From: Oceanobacillus caeni
GTDB taxonomy: Bacteria; Bacillota; Bacilli; Bacillales; Amphibacillaceae
Direction of reading: 5' to 3'
Assembly: GCF_019037185.1 (NCBI RefSeq)
Contig: NZ_JAHHXM010000005.1
Coordinates: 62,001-126,000 of the forward strand
DNA length: 64,000 nucleotides
Numbering within the stretch: the stretch's first letter is position 1; every line of letters begins with the position of its first letter. The position numbers and the translations under genes are program-made. This document shows, in pieces, positions 45,065 to 56,001 of the stretch. The notes under the pieces are model-generated. The model saw only the letters and a program-made list of their open reading frames with translations, was not told the DNA's origin and searched no databases.

Positions 45065-47131
45065 TTATTCACCATCCTCATAGTTTAATTTTTCTTCTTT
45101 AATTAATTCATCTTCTAACATCACTTTGTATTCCGCTGAACTATCCGGTGCTATCGTTACTGTAAATGATACTTCATCATCACCAGTTATTACTTTATCC
45201 TCATATAAATCTGAAATATTATGTTCCGCGTCACCAATGTAGATTCTTACAACCTTTTCTGAAGGCTCTTCTTTTTCCTTTTCTTCTTTTTCTTCTTCCG
45301 ATTCAGAATCAGCGTCTTCTGACTCGGAAGGGCTGTACTCTATTGGTACCTTAACTGAAACTGTTTTTGGTGGTTTTGGTTCTGGTCCAGTAGAAATATA
45401 TACATTTACCGTATCACCATGCTGTAAACTTGTTCCCTTACTCGGTTCTTGACTTATTACATAACCGGCTTCAACTGTATCGGAATTTTTTTCAACCTTA
45501 TTCATTTGTAAGTTATTATCCTCTAATTCTTGTTTTGCTTCCGCTTCCGTTAATCCTGTTAGATTACCTAAGTATACAGGTTCGGGACCTAAACTTACCT
45601 CAAACCTCACCGTTGTATCACTAGGTACTACTTCACTATCTGGATTAGGGAATATTTGTGTGATTATTTGGCCTTGAGGTAAACTTGAGTATTCTTCATA
45701 TGGAATAAAATTTTCAAATCCAGCTACTTCAAGCTCTCGTTTAACCTGACTATAATCTTTTCCAACATAGTCTTCAAAAGTAAATTTTTCTTTACCAGTA
45801 CTTATATAAAGTGTAACATTAGAACCTTCATTTACAGTTCTTCCAGCACTAGGACTTGTTTTTACAACAAGATCTTCATCTATGTCTTCTGAACTAACCA
45901 TTTCTTCTTCGACTACCAGATTCAAATTTTCTAATAAATCCTTCGCTTCATCTGATTCCATTTCTTTTACCTCAGGTACATCGACTTGCTTTGGTTGAAA
46001 TAGACCTGGGATGAAAAACAAACCAATGACACCAATTAAAAGGATTATAAATATAGAAAGAAATATGGGCCATTTTCTTCTCTTTTTCTTTTGTTTCGTC
46101 TTTTTCTTTTTCTTTCCTTTGGCTTTTTTATCTCCCTTTTTTAACTTTTTCTTTGGAGTATCTTCCGGATGATTTTTCGTTAAACCGTTTGTATGGATGA
46201 TTGTTTCATCATCATTATTACCTTGAATGTGGTCATCTGTAATAATCGGTATCGCTTTTGTTTCATCTCCTGCCTCTACGGGTGGAGTATAGGGAGCTTC
46301 ATTCATTTTATCCGGATCAAGTGCAGTCTCTACTGCCGTTTCCAAATCGTAAATCGTCTCATACCGATGAAAGGAATCTTTGGCAGTTGCTTTTAACACT
46401 ATATTTTCAACGCTTTGAGGGATATCTGGATTAAACCTCCTAACAGAAGGTGTATCACTCTGTAAATGTTTCAAAGCTATCGATACGGGAGACTGTCCAG
46501 AAAATGGTAATCTCCCTGTTAACATTTCGAACATTACTATTCCTAATGAGTAGATATCCGACTTTTTAGTAGCCATACCACCACGTGCTTGCTCGGGAGA
46601 TAAATAATGTACCGAACCTAGTATGGAATTAGTCTGGGTAAGTGATGTCGCACTTAATGCGATTGCAATTCCGAAATCAGTTACTTTCACCTTGCCAAAA
46701 TTATCGATTAATATATTTTGTGGTTTAATATCTCGATGGACTATATTATTTGCATGGGCATGAGCAATTGCAGACGTAATTTGTTTCATAATATCCAATG
46801 TTTCCGTTACGTCGAGTGAACCATTGCGCTGTATGTATTCTTTCAATGTCATCCCATCTATGTATTCCATTACCATGTATAATAAATGATCTTCTTCCCC
46901 TACATCATAAATACTTACGATATTTTCATGAGAAAGACTGGTGGCAGATTGAGCCTCCCTATCAAAACGAGCGATAAATTCTTGATCATTGGCATATTCT
47001 AAACGTAAAGATTTTATGGCTACATCACGTTCCAGAATAGTATCCCTAGCTAAATATACATCGGCCATTCCACCAGCACCAATTTTATTTTTTATTTCAT
47101 ACCGCTCATTTAAAAGGTGACCACTTCTCAT
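45065..47131 (-). CDS. prkC: PASTA-domain Ser/Thr protein kinase PrkC
   Basis: PrkC senses muropeptides and cell-wall state and phosphorylates translation and envelope targets; in spores it triggers germination. The product is 688 residues: cytoplasmic kinase (GAGGMADVYLA, catalytic HRDIKPQN, DFG) to about 275, a lysine-rich stretch before one membrane helix (about 351-372), three PASTA repeats (about 377-580), and a C-terminal Ig-like domain. An acidic low-complexity linker (Ser-Glu rich, about 595-625) separates the last PASTA from the Ig-like part. It overlaps prpC by 4 nt. Confidence 0.97.
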   Translation of the reverse strand: MRSGHLLNERYEIKNKIGAGGMADVYLARDTILERDVAIKSLRLEYANDQEFIARFDREAQSATSLSHENIVSIYDVGEEDHLLYMVMEYIDGMTLKEYIQRNGSLDVTETLDIMKQITSAIAHAHANNIVHRDIKPQNILIDNFGKVKVTDFGIAIALSATSLTQTNSILGSVHYLSPEQARGGMATKKSDIYSLGIVMFEMLTGRLPFSGQSPVSIALKHLQSDTPSVRRFNPDIPQSVENIVLKATAKDSFHRYETIYDLETAVETALDPDKMNEAPYTPPVEAGDETKAIPIITDDHIQGNNDDETIIHTNGLTKNHPEDTPKKKLKKGDKKAKGKKKKKTKQKKKRRKWPIFLSIFIILLIGVIGLFFIPGLFQPKQVDVPEVKEMESDEAKDLLENLNLVVEEEMVSSEDIDEDLVVKTSPSAGRTVNEGSNVTLYISTGKEKFTFEDYVGKDYSQVKRELEVAGFENFIPYEEYSSLPQGQIITQIFPNPDSEVVPSDTTVRFEVSLGPEPVYLGNLTGLTEAEAKQELEDNNLQMNKVEKNSDTVEAGYVISQEPSKGTSLQHGDTVNVYISTGPEPKPPKTVSVKVPIEYSPSESEDADSESEEEKEEKEKEEPSEKVVRIYIGDAEHNISDLYEDKVITGDDEVSFTVTIAPDSSAEYKVMLEDELIKEEKLNYEDGE

Positions 47132-47886
47132 TCATTCTCACCTTCTTTCAAAGATGTATGATTTGAAAGAAGAATTAGAGAAATATTATCCTCGCCACCT
47201 CTATTATTAGCCAAGTCAATTAATTCTTGGCAAGCCAAATGGATATCGTCATGTTTGTTAATAATTTCAAACAGTTCTTCATCAAGAATCTTATCAGTTA
47301 GTCCATCTGTCGCAAGTAAAATTTTTTCATTTTCGTCAATCGAAATCGTCTTTATGTCAGCATCAACCTGTAATTCTGAACCTAGCGCTCTTAACACAAC
47401 ATTTTTTCTCGGGTGATGTTTAGCATCATCTCTGGATATTTGACCAGACTGAACTAGAGCATTGACTAGTGAATGGTCTTCTGTTACTTGTTTTAGTTTA
47501 TGTTGATTAAGCAGATAACATCTACTATCACCAATATGAGCAACCGTTAAAAACTCGTCAATGTGAACTACGATAACAAGAGTTGTCCCCATTCCTTCAC
47601 ACTCTTGGTTGTTCTGTGCATGCTCATAAATAGCTTTATTAATTTCTTGAATCGTATTTTGTAACCATTCCTCGATTTCATTAGGTTTTTCGAATTTCTT
47701 TGTATTCTTCCACTGTTTATCTATTTGGGTTATAGCCATTTTACTAGCGACATCACCAGCCTGATGCCCACCCATTCCATCAGCAATAACTGCTAATAGT
47801 TGATTTGTAGAATTATAATATATTCCACCGGCATCTTCATTGTGACTTCTTACCCTACCCCTGTCAGTTAAGAATGTTCCTCTCAT
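47128..47886 (-). CDS. prpC: PP2C-type protein phosphatase PrpC (Stp)
   Basis: PrpC removes phosphates placed by PrkC. The product is 252 residues with the PP2C metal motifs: RGRVRSHNEDAGG, VIADGMGGHQAGDVAS, LTVAHIGDSRCYL, LATDGLTDKI and GGEDNIS. It precedes prkC (overlap). Upstream, where rlmN stands in Bacillus subtilis, is a family A repeat. Confidence 0.97.
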   Translation of the reverse strand: MRGTFLTDRGRVRSHNEDAGGIYYNSTNQLLAVIADGMGGHQAGDVASKMAITQIDKQWKNTKKFEKPNEIEEWLQNTIQEINKAIYEHAQNNQECEGMGTTLVIVVHIDEFLTVAHIGDSRCYLLNQHKLKQVTEDHSLVNALVQSGQISRDDAKHHPRKNVVLRALGSELQVDADIKTISIDENEKILLATDGLTDKILDEELFEIINKHDDIHLACQELIDLANNRGGEDNISLILLSNHTSLKEGENE

Positions 47887-47931
47887 AAAATACCCCCAAG
47901 CATAAAGAGTTAAAAACGTTCCGATTAAAGG

Positions 47932-48115
47932 TTGTTCAAAAAGTCCGATGAAAATGACATGCGACTAAAAAAGGGGAGGCGTGAATTAGGCGCAAAGCTC
48001 ATCTTTAGTCGGCCTTCCTTTAAGAAGTTCGTTGGCAAAAGCGGAACTTCTATTAAGACCGCCCACATCCAGTGGGCAACGTAGAAGTCCTTTTTATCCC
48101 CTTTTTGAACACTCT
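47932..48115. repeat. Dispersed repeat family A, copy 3 (inverted orientation)
   Basis: Bounded by TTGTTCAAAAAG (47932) and CTTTTTGAACA (to about 48111). The left end CCGATGAAAATGACAT is the reverse complement of ATGTCATTTTCACCGG in copy 4. The interior has TTTAGTCGGCCTTCCTTTA, shared with family C copy 4, and a GCCCAC/GTGGGC hairpin. It fills the prpC-rsmB gap (47887-48158). Confidence 0.85.
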
Positions 48116-48158
48116 ATTACTCCAAGTATTACACAAATCCCAACATAAAAGAACAAAA

Positions 48159-49508
48159 TTAATTAATTTTTTTAAGACGAGTGAGGAAAAATCCGTCTGT
48201 TTGGAAATCTTGTGGAAACAACTGAAATCCATACTCGGAAATTCCGGTTAAGCCTTTTGATTCATCTGGTAAATCATCGAAAAATGTTTCGTCTACTTTA
48301 AAGTTAGGATGGCTTTCTAGAAATACTTTAACAACATTTTCATTTTCACTTGTATCCACTGTGCATGTACTGTAGATCAATAATCCTCCAATTTTCAACA
48401 ATGGAGAAACACTATCTAGAATCTCACGTTGTACTTTAGAGAGATTGGTTATATCTTCTTCCTTTTTATTATATTTAATTTCTGGTTTACCACGCATAAC
48501 ACCTAAACCAGAACATGGTGCATCCACTAAAATCCGATCAAAACTTTCCGGTTCATGAACTTCACCTAATTTTTTGGCATCAGCCTGATTTGCATTAATA
48601 ATGGAAAGACCAAGAGTAGATGCTTTCTCATCTATTAAATTAACTTTTTTCTTATGCAAATCATAAGCATAAACGATTCCTTCATTTTCCATCTTTTCAG
48701 CAATATGTGTCGCTTTTCCACCTGGTGCACTACAAGCATCTAATACGTTCATATTTGGTTTGACATCGAGCATTTCTCCAACAAGCATCGAGCTCTGATC
48801 TTGTATCGTTAAATAGCCGTCTTTGAATAAATCGGTAGTTAATACATTACCTTTCTTCACAATGATTCCTTGTTTAGATAAAATGGAAGGTTCCACTACA
48901 AGGCCAAATTCACTTAGCGTTTCAATGGCCTTTTCTCGTGTTATTTTTAATGGTTGTATGCGAACAGATTGTGGGCGTTTTGCAACATTTTCTTGACACA
49001 TTTTCTCCGTAGTTTCGTACCCATACTCTGAAATCCAGCGTTTAACAAGCCATTCAGGATGGCTTGTTTCTATCGAAAGTCTTTTTGCATGATCTTGAAT
49101 GTCAGTAGTATCAGGTATACCGTTTCTCTGGATATTTCTAAGAATACCATTCACAAAACCGGCTACCCCCTTATGACCACGTTTTTTCGCAATTTCCACT
49201 GCCTCATGTATAACAGCGTGATCTGGAACTTTATCTAAATAAACCATTTGATAAATAGACATTCGTAAAAGCATTCTTACCCATAGATCCAGTTTTTTCT
49301 TTGAATTTATATAGTGATCTATAAAATAATCTAGAGATATTTTTCTTTGTAACGTTCCATATACAACTTCCGTTAGTAACTTTTCATCTTTCGGATTCAT
49401 TCGTTTAGATTTAATCTCATGATCAATTAATAAATGACTAAATCCTTGGTCTTTTTCAGTCCGAATTAGTAAGTCTAAAATAGAATTTCTAAGTTGATAA
49501 TTTTTCAT
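48159..49508 (-). CDS. rsmB: 16S rRNA (cytosine967-C5)-methyltransferase RsmB
   Basis: RsmB methylates C967 of 16S rRNA. The product is 449 residues: N-terminal NusB-like RNA-binding domain (VVYGTLQRKISLDYFI, FVNGILRNI) and SAM methyltransferase domain (DACSAPGGKATHIAEKM, VDAPCSGLGVMRGKPEIK, YSTCTV). The two catalytic cysteines are in APCSG and STCT. It abuts fmt with no gap. Confidence 0.97.
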   Translation of the reverse strand: MKNYQLRNSILDLLIRTEKDQGFSHLLIDHEIKSKRMNPKDEKLLTEVVYGTLQRKISLDYFIDHYINSKKKLDLWVRMLLRMSIYQMVYLDKVPDHAVIHEAVEIAKKRGHKGVAGFVNGILRNIQRNGIPDTTDIQDHAKRLSIETSHPEWLVKRWISEYGYETTEKMCQENVAKRPQSVRIQPLKITREKAIETLSEFGLVVEPSILSKQGIIVKKGNVLTTDLFKDGYLTIQDQSSMLVGEMLDVKPNMNVLDACSAPGGKATHIAEKMENEGIVYAYDLHKKKVNLIDEKASTLGLSIINANQADAKKLGEVHEPESFDRILVDAPCSGLGVMRGKPEIKYNKKEEDITNLSKVQREILDSVSPLLKIGGLLIYSTCTVDTSENENVVKVFLESHPNFKVDETFFDDLPDESKGLTGISEYGFQLFPQDFQTDGFFLTRLKKIN

Positions 49509-50447
49509 TTAATCACCTAAAATGATCCCTGTTTTTATTCGATCACTTGCACCACGAAGATAGTCTTTCACTAGCATACGTTTTTTTCCAGCTGGTTGAA
49601 TTTCCGTAATTCGTATACCACGACCATCACCACTAACAACAGTAAAGTAATCTTCTTCTACTTTCACTATTTCACCAGGTTCACCATTATATTCAGTACG
49701 ATCTGGTTCTCCCCACCAAATTTTCATGTTTTCATCTTGATACGTCGTAAAAGCTACTGGCCATGGATGTAAACCACGAATTTGATTATAAATTTCGATG
49801 CTTGGTTTATTCCAATCAATTTTTTCTTGTTCTCGTTTTATATTAGAAGCAAACGTAGCTTTCGTATCATCTTGTTTAATTGGATGAATACTTCTTGAAA
49901 AAATATTAGGTAAAGTCTGCATTAATAATTGAGAACCTGCTTCAGAAAGCTTATTATGTAAAGTTCCGACATGATCCTTATATTCTATTGGAACTTTCAC
50001 TTGAGAAATAATATCACCGGCATCTAGTTTTTCTACCATATACATAATGGTTATTCCTGTCTCTTGTTTTCCCTGGATGATGGAATAGTGAATCGGTGCT
50101 CCGCCTCGCAACTCTGGTAGTAAAGATGCATGTACATTAATGCAACCGAATGGTGGTGTTTCTAATAATTCATTTGGTAATATTTGGCCATATGCTGCTG
50201 TCACTATAAGATCAGGCTCATAAGATAAAATCTTCTTAAATTCTTCTTTAAGTTTTTCCGGTTGAAATACGGGGATATGATGCATCTCTGCCTCAACCTT
50301 TACAGGCGGAGGAGTAATGACTCGCTTTCTCCCTTTAGGCCGATCCGGTTGGGTTACGACTAAAACTACTTCATATTCTGATTCTACTAAAGACCTTAAT
50401 ACTGGTACCGAAAAATCAGGAGTACCCATAAATACAATTCGTTTCAT
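49509..50447 (-). CDS. fmt: Methionyl-tRNA formyltransferase
   Basis: Fmt formylates initiator Met-tRNA. The product is 312 residues: N-terminal transferase ([42 protein letters not shown], with catalytic Asn-His in INVH) and C-terminal OB domain. In Bacillus subtilis def precedes fmt; here only 52 nt lie between fmt and priA, so peptide deformylase must be coded elsewhere. Confidence 0.98.
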   Translation of the reverse strand: MKRIVFMGTPDFSVPVLRSLVESEYEVVLVVTQPDRPKGRKRVITPPPVKVEAEMHHIPVFQPEKLKEEFKKILSYEPDLIVTAAYGQILPNELLETPPFGCINVHASLLPELRGGAPIHYSIIQGKQETGITIMYMVEKLDAGDIISQVKVPIEYKDHVGTLHNKLSEAGSQLLMQTLPNIFSRSIHPIKQDDTKATFASNIKREQEKIDWNKPSIEIYNQIRGLHPWPVAFTTYQDENMKIWWGEPDRTEYNGEPGEIVKVEEDYFTVVSGDGRGIRITEIQPAGKKRMLVKDYLRGASDRIKTGIILGD

Positions 50448-50499
50448 TGTTAAACCTTCTTTCTCTAATCCTACTTTTTAAACACGCATTTAAGGGAAT

Positions 50500-52908
50500 C
50501 TACATAAAATGATACGGTTCTAAATCAACTGTAATCAAAAGATTATTTTTTCTTACATCGTCCGAAAAATATTCCATTATTTTATTTAATAACGGTCGTA
50601 GATTTGGTTCATTTTTGTATTTTATCATGCATTGATATCGATATCTATCTTTGATACGTGGGATTGGTGATGGTGTCGGTCCTAACACGACTGTATTTCT
50701 TTTCACAGACTTCATCAACATCTGAACGATTGTTTGCGTCCTTTGTACTGCTAACACGTTATTTTCATGCGAGACCGTAATTAACACGAGATAAAAATAC
50801 GGTGGATACTTGAATTTCCTTCTCATCGACATTTCCTTTTTATAAAAATCATGGAAATTGTAAACACTCGCAAGTTCTATACTATAATGATCAGGAGTAT
50901 ACGTTTGGACAAGAACCTCACCTGTTAATTCATGCCTTCCAGCCCTACCACTAACTTGAGTGAGAAGTTGAAAAGTTCTTTCACTGGATCGGAAATCTGG
51001 TAAATGAAGCATAGAATCCGCCGTAAGAACACCAACTAATGTAACATTTTCGAAATCTAATCCCTTAGCAATCATTTGTGTACCTAATAAAATATCAGCT
51101 TTTCGATCGCCAAATTGTTTTAACAATCTTTCATGTGATCCTTTTCTTCTCGTTGTATCAACATCCATCCTCAGAATTCTTGCTTCTGGTAACAATTTAC
51201 CTAATGCTTCCTCTACTCTTTGTGTGCCTGTTCCAAAATAACGGATGGAATCACTTGTACACTCTGGGCAACTTGCAGGAAGATTTGTCTCATAGGAGCA
51301 ATAATGACATTTTAGCCGATTGGAGTTTTTATGATAAGTCAACGCAATGTCACAATGTGGGCATTCCATAACATGTCCGCAATCACGACACATAACAAAG
51401 GTAGAATAACCTCTTCGATTCAATAGAAGCACGACTTGTTCTCCTTTTTGAATACATTGTTCCATTTTTTGCATTAGCTTTCTAGAAAACATCGTACGGT
51501 TTCCGGCATGAAGCTCTTTACGCATATCGATAATATCAACATTTGGCATCGGCTGATCATTTGTACGTTTACTAAGTGTAGCTAATTGATATACCCCTTT
51601 ACTAGCTCTAGCATAGGATTCTAATGTCGGTGTTGCACTTCCTAAGACAACTGGACATTGATGATACTTTCCTCTCTCAATTGCAACATCCCTTGCATGA
51701 TAGCGGGGTTGATCTTCCTGCTTATACGTTGTTTCATGTTCTTCATCAATGATGATAATTCCAAGATTTTCAAATGGAGCAAAAATCGCGGACCTAGCAC
51801 CGACTACAACCTGTACTTCTTTCCGATGAATTCTTCGCCATTCATCATATTTTTCCCCAGCGGATAAAGCACTGTGCATGACAGCTACATTTTTACCAAA
51901 GCGTCCTTTAAAACGCTCTACCATTTGCGGAGTTAATGATATTTCAGGAACAAGTACAATCGCTTCTTTCCCTTTACTTATTACGTTTTGAATAGCTTGT
52001 AAATATACTTCTGTTTTACCACTACCAGTTACCCCATGCAGTAAAAATACTTCATGTTGATGTTCATTAATAGACGCCTGAATAGGTTCAATCGCATTTT
52101 GTTGTTCTTCTGTTAATGGTAATGGTGTTGTATGTTTAATCGCATCATCATTATATGGGTTACGAAAAATTTCTTGTTTATATGTTTCTAAAATTCCTTT
52201 ATCAACTAAATTTTTTATCGTACTAGAAGTGGTCTTTACTTTATTTATTAATTCTTTTTGTGAAACGGCTTTTGGATATTCTAAAAAATACGAAATAACT
52301 TGTTTTTGCTTGTTTGCATTTTTAGGAATGTCCATGATAGCTTCTTCTAGTAAATAAGATTCTTTGGAAGGTTTTACCATTACTATTTGTTTTTTTGTTA
52401 TCTTTGACTCAACAAGATATTCAATGGATATGTCCCCTTCTTGAATGGCTTTTTGCAATTGATAATAACTAATATTAGCATGTTCAAATTCTTCGTAGTC
52501 AATAAAGCCTCTGCCAGCAAATAAATGTTCCAGTTCTGGAGTTAAGACTTCATCTGTTTCTCGAATTAATTGTTTTCTATACTTTGACTTTAATACCTGT
52601 GGTAACATTGCCTGTAATGCAGTAATGGAAAGACTTAATGTATTATTAGCAACCCATTTCCCTAAATCAAGTAATTCTTTCGTTAATACAGGAGTTATGT
52701 CTAGTACATCAACAATATCTTTCAATTTATCAAATGATGATTCCGATACACGTTCAACTACGAAACCCATAATTTTCCTAGGTCCAAATGGTACAATCAC
52801 TCGCATACCTGGTTTTATTACTTCTTGAAACCTTTTTGGAATAGAATAATCAAAAGTTTGATTGATGGCGCTCGATGGTACATCTACTATCACTTTCGCT
52901 ATATTCAC
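50500..52908 (-). CDS. priA: Primosomal replication restart protein PriA
   Basis: PriA reloads the replisome at abandoned forks. The product is 802 residues: N-terminal 3'-DNA-binding domain, helicase motifs I (LLHGVTGSGKTEVYLQAI, about 290), II (DEEH), III (GSATPTLESYA), and a zinc-binding insertion with paired cysteines (CRDCGHVMECPHC, CHYCSYETNLPASCPECT). It overlaps the coaBC end by one base. Confidence 0.97.
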   Translation of the reverse strand: MNIAKVIVDVPSSAINQTFDYSIPKRFQEVIKPGMRVIVPFGPRKIMGFVVERVSESSFDKLKDIVDVLDITPVLTKELLDLGKWVANNTLSLSITALQAMLPQVLKSKYRKQLIRETDEVLTPELEHLFAGRGFIDYEEFEHANISYYQLQKAIQEGDISIEYLVESKITKKQIVMVKPSKESYLLEEAIMDIPKNANKQKQVISYFLEYPKAVSQKELINKVKTTSSTIKNLVDKGILETYKQEIFRNPYNDDAIKHTTPLPLTEEQQNAIEPIQASINEHQHEVFLLHGVTGSGKTEVYLQAIQNVISKGKEAIVLVPEISLTPQMVERFKGRFGKNVAVMHSALSAGEKYDEWRRIHRKEVQVVVGARSAIFAPFENLGIIIIDEEHETTYKQEDQPRYHARDVAIERGKYHQCPVVLGSATPTLESYARASKGVYQLATLSKRTNDQPMPNVDIIDMRKELHAGNRTMFSRKLMQKMEQCIQKGEQVVLLLNRRGYSTFVMCRDCGHVMECPHCDIALTYHKNSNRLKCHYCSYETNLPASCPECTSDSIRYFGTGTQRVEEALGKLLPEARILRMDVDTTRRKGSHERLLKQFGDRKADILLGTQMIAKGLDFENVTLVGVLTADSMLHLPDFRSSERTFQLLTQVSGRAGRHELTGEVLVQTYTPDHYSIELASVYNFHDFYKKEMSMRRKFKYPPYFYLVLITVSHENNVLAVQRTQTIVQMLMKSVKRNTVVLGPTPSPIPRIKDRYRYQCMIKYKNEPNLRPLLNKIMEYFSDDVRKNNLLITVDLEPYHFM

Positions 52909-54113
52909 TAGTTATCAGCCCTTAAATCACGATCGATCAAAATAAATAACTTTCTTGCTATTTCTGTTTTCGAAGCTATACTTAGTTCTTCTTTTTCTTG
53001 AAATCTGTTTACATAGGTAACAATATTCGTATCCGCCCCGAAACCTGCACCCTCTTCTGCTACATTATTGATGACGATAGCATCTAAATTTTTCTTTTCT
53101 AATTTATTTAAACCATATTCTAGAGGGGTGTTCGTTTCGGCGGCAAAGCCAACTAAAAATTGATTCGTTTTCCGTTCTCCTAAGGATTTTAAAATATCTT
53201 TTGTTCTTTCCATTTCCATATTCCATTCACCGGGTTGCTTTTTCATTTTTTGACTGTATACTGTTTTCGGTCGATAGTCTGCAACTGCTGCTGCTTTAAT
53301 GACGATATCACTTTCTGAAAAAAACTCATGCATTCTTTGATACATTTCTTCTGCAGTTTCGATATCTACTCTCGTTATTCGGTTATTTTTCACTTTTTGC
53401 TCAGTAGGTCCAGTAACTAGTGTTACTTCAGCTCCCATTTCAGCTGCTACATGCGCAATAGCAAAACCCATTTTTCCTGTTGAACGATTTGTAAAAAAGC
53501 GAACAGGGTCAATTTTTTCTCTTGTTGGACCTGCTGATACTAGAACTCTCTTTCCGGATAATAATAGGTTATGGCTTTGATGTTCTTCCAAAACCTTTAT
53601 TATCGTTTCAGGCTCTTCTAATCTACCTTTCCCAACATAGCCACAAGCGAGGTAACCGGCACCAGGCTCAATAAAATGATATCCCCATTCTTCTAATCTT
53701 CTCATGTTCTCCATTACAGCTGGGTGCTGATACATATGTACATTCATTGCCGGTGCAACATAAATCGGTGAATGAGATGCTAATAATGTTGTGGTTAACA
53801 TATCATCTGCTATACCATTAGCTATTTTCCCAATTATGTTTGCAGTAGCGGGTGCAACAAGAATCAAATCTGCCCAATCAGCTAAATCAATATGAGCGAT
53901 TTTTTCTGAATCCTTTTCATCAAAGGTGTCTGTATAAACTGGATTTCTAGATAGTGCTTGAAACGTTAACGGTGAAACAAATTTACTCGCACTTTCCGTC
54001 ATAATTACCTTCACATTAGCACCTTTTTGCGTTAACTTACTTGTAAGTGCACATGCCTTATATACAGCTATTCCGCCTGATACACATAATAAAATATTCT
54101 TTTGATTCACCAT
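52908..54113 (-). CDS. coaBC: Bifunctional phosphopantothenoylcysteine decarboxylase/synthetase
   Basis: CoaBC makes 4'-phosphopantetheine for CoA. The product is 401 residues: N-terminal flavoprotein decarboxylase (VSGGIAVYKA, VAPATANIIGKIANGIADDML, APAMNVHMY, and the redox Cys in GYLACGYVGKGRLEEPE) and C-terminal CTP-dependent synthetase (SAGPTREKIDPVRFFTNRST, KAAAVADYRP). It lies before priA and after a 430-bp gap with a family C repeat. Confidence 0.98.
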   Translation of the reverse strand: MVNQKNILLCVSGGIAVYKACALTSKLTQKGANVKVIMTESASKFVSPLTFQALSRNPVYTDTFDEKDSEKIAHIDLADWADLILVAPATANIIGKIANGIADDMLTTTLLASHSPIYVAPAMNVHMYQHPAVMENMRRLEEWGYHFIEPGAGYLACGYVGKGRLEEPETIIKVLEEHQSHNLLLSGKRVLVSAGPTREKIDPVRFFTNRSTGKMGFAIAHVAAEMGAEVTLVTGPTEQKVKNNRITRVDIETAEEMYQRMHEFFSESDIVIKAAAVADYRPKTVYSQKMKKQPGEWNMEMERTKDILKSLGERKTNQFLVGFAAETNTPLEYGLNKLEKKNLDAIVINNVAEEGAGFGADTNIVTYVNRFQEKEELSIASKTEIARKLFILIDRDLRADN

Positions 54114-54187
54114 ATAATTCTCCCCTCTAAAGCGTTCAATTCGACATTCTCTACCTTATTTATACCATAAGAGATAAATTATTTGAA

Positions 54188-54461
54188 CAAAAGCGTAAGC
54201 GCCCGTTTAGCGACGTACGGACTGCGCCTGGCCATGCCAGGTGGTCCGATGTTGCCGCGCAAAGCGGCGGTTTTAATCGGACATTCCACTTCCGTAGGAG
54301 ATAAAGGAAACACGGTGAGCGTAAGCGAGCCGATGTTGACTTTCACCACAAGGGTATAAGTGCGACTAAGCCTCTGGTTTCACCAGTCGGCAAGTCTTCT
54401 TTATCGTACGGAGGTGAAGGAAGTCTCGCTAGTCGCTGGGCGCTGGAGCTGGACGTGATCC
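54188..54461. repeat. Family C repeat, copy 5 (longest)
   Basis: It begins AAGCGTAAGCGCCCGTTTAG, contains GCGCCTGGCCATGCCAGG (also in copy 2), hairpins CCGCGCAAAGCGGCGG and TCCGTAGGAGATAAAGGAAA (as in copy 1), the CTTATACCC region of copy 4, and ends GTCGCTGGGCGCTGGAGCTG. It looks like the parental form from which the others are deletions. It lies between coaBC and rpoZ; the rest of the gap is AT-rich. Confidence 0.88.
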
Positions 54462-54509
54462 TGATAAACGAACATGTTGAAAGTTTTCCGTTCCTCGCTG
54501 CAAATAATA

Positions 54510-54536
54510 GAAAACCCTCGCAAATTTGCGAGGGCT
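54510..54536 (-). terminator. Terminator of gmk-rpoZ
   Basis: A perfect 20-bp palindrome CCCTCGCAAA/TTTGCGAGGG at 54516-54535, followed on the minus strand by TTTTC. It lies 8 bp after the rpoZ stop. Confidence 0.88.
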
Positions 54537-54543
54537 ATCTATA

Positions 54544-55500
<957 letters not shown>

Positions 55501-55519
55501 AGTATATCAAATACAGAAA

Positions 55520-55780
55520 TTATTCCTCAGTAATTTCATCATTACTTATCACACGTTGTCCAACCGTTTCGGGTTGAACGGCAGATAACACTACATGGTC
55601 ACTATCGGTAATAATAACTGCTCTCGTTCTACGACCATACGTAGCATCAATTAGCTTATTGTTTTCTCTTGCTACCGTAATAATTCGTTTAATGGGTGCA
55701 GATTCAGGTGAGACTATCGAAATAATTCGATTTGCCGAAACTACATTTCCAAATCCAATATTAATCAAGCTTAAACTCAA
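55520..55780 (-). CDS. remA: Extracellular matrix regulator RemA
   Basis: RemA is a small DNA-binding activator of biofilm matrix and osmoprotection genes in Bacillus. The product is 86 residues with the conserved core [43 protein letters not shown] and VQPETV. It starts at TTG 55780, 7 nt after AGGGGG. In Bacillus subtilis yloC lies before it; here the P-type ATPase does. Confidence 0.95.
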   Translation of the reverse strand: MSLSLINIGFGNVVSANRIISIVSPESAPIKRIITVARENNKLIDATYGRRTRAVIITDSDHVVLSAVQPETVGQRVISNDEITEE

Positions 55781-55960
55781 AACTTTTCCCCCTATATCCT
55801 TCTATGTAGATACCCAGCCAGTCAAAACGTGATAATTTATTATACAATAGTTAATAAAAAAATAAATAAAATATGTATCGTACATTTTTAAATTATTTCA
55901 CTCTCAATTATTATAGCATAATGCAGAATAAATATGAAAACAGGATATTTGTATTCAATA

Positions 55961-55995
55961 GAAAAGGTTCGAGAAAATAATAGATTTCTCGAACC
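55961..55995 (-). terminator. Terminator of the P-type ATPase gene
   Basis: Stem GGTTCGAGAAA and TTTCTCGAACC (55966-55995) followed on the minus strand by TTTTC. It lies just after the ATPase stop codon. Confidence 0.88.
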
Positions 55996-56001
55996 CTTCT
56001 T

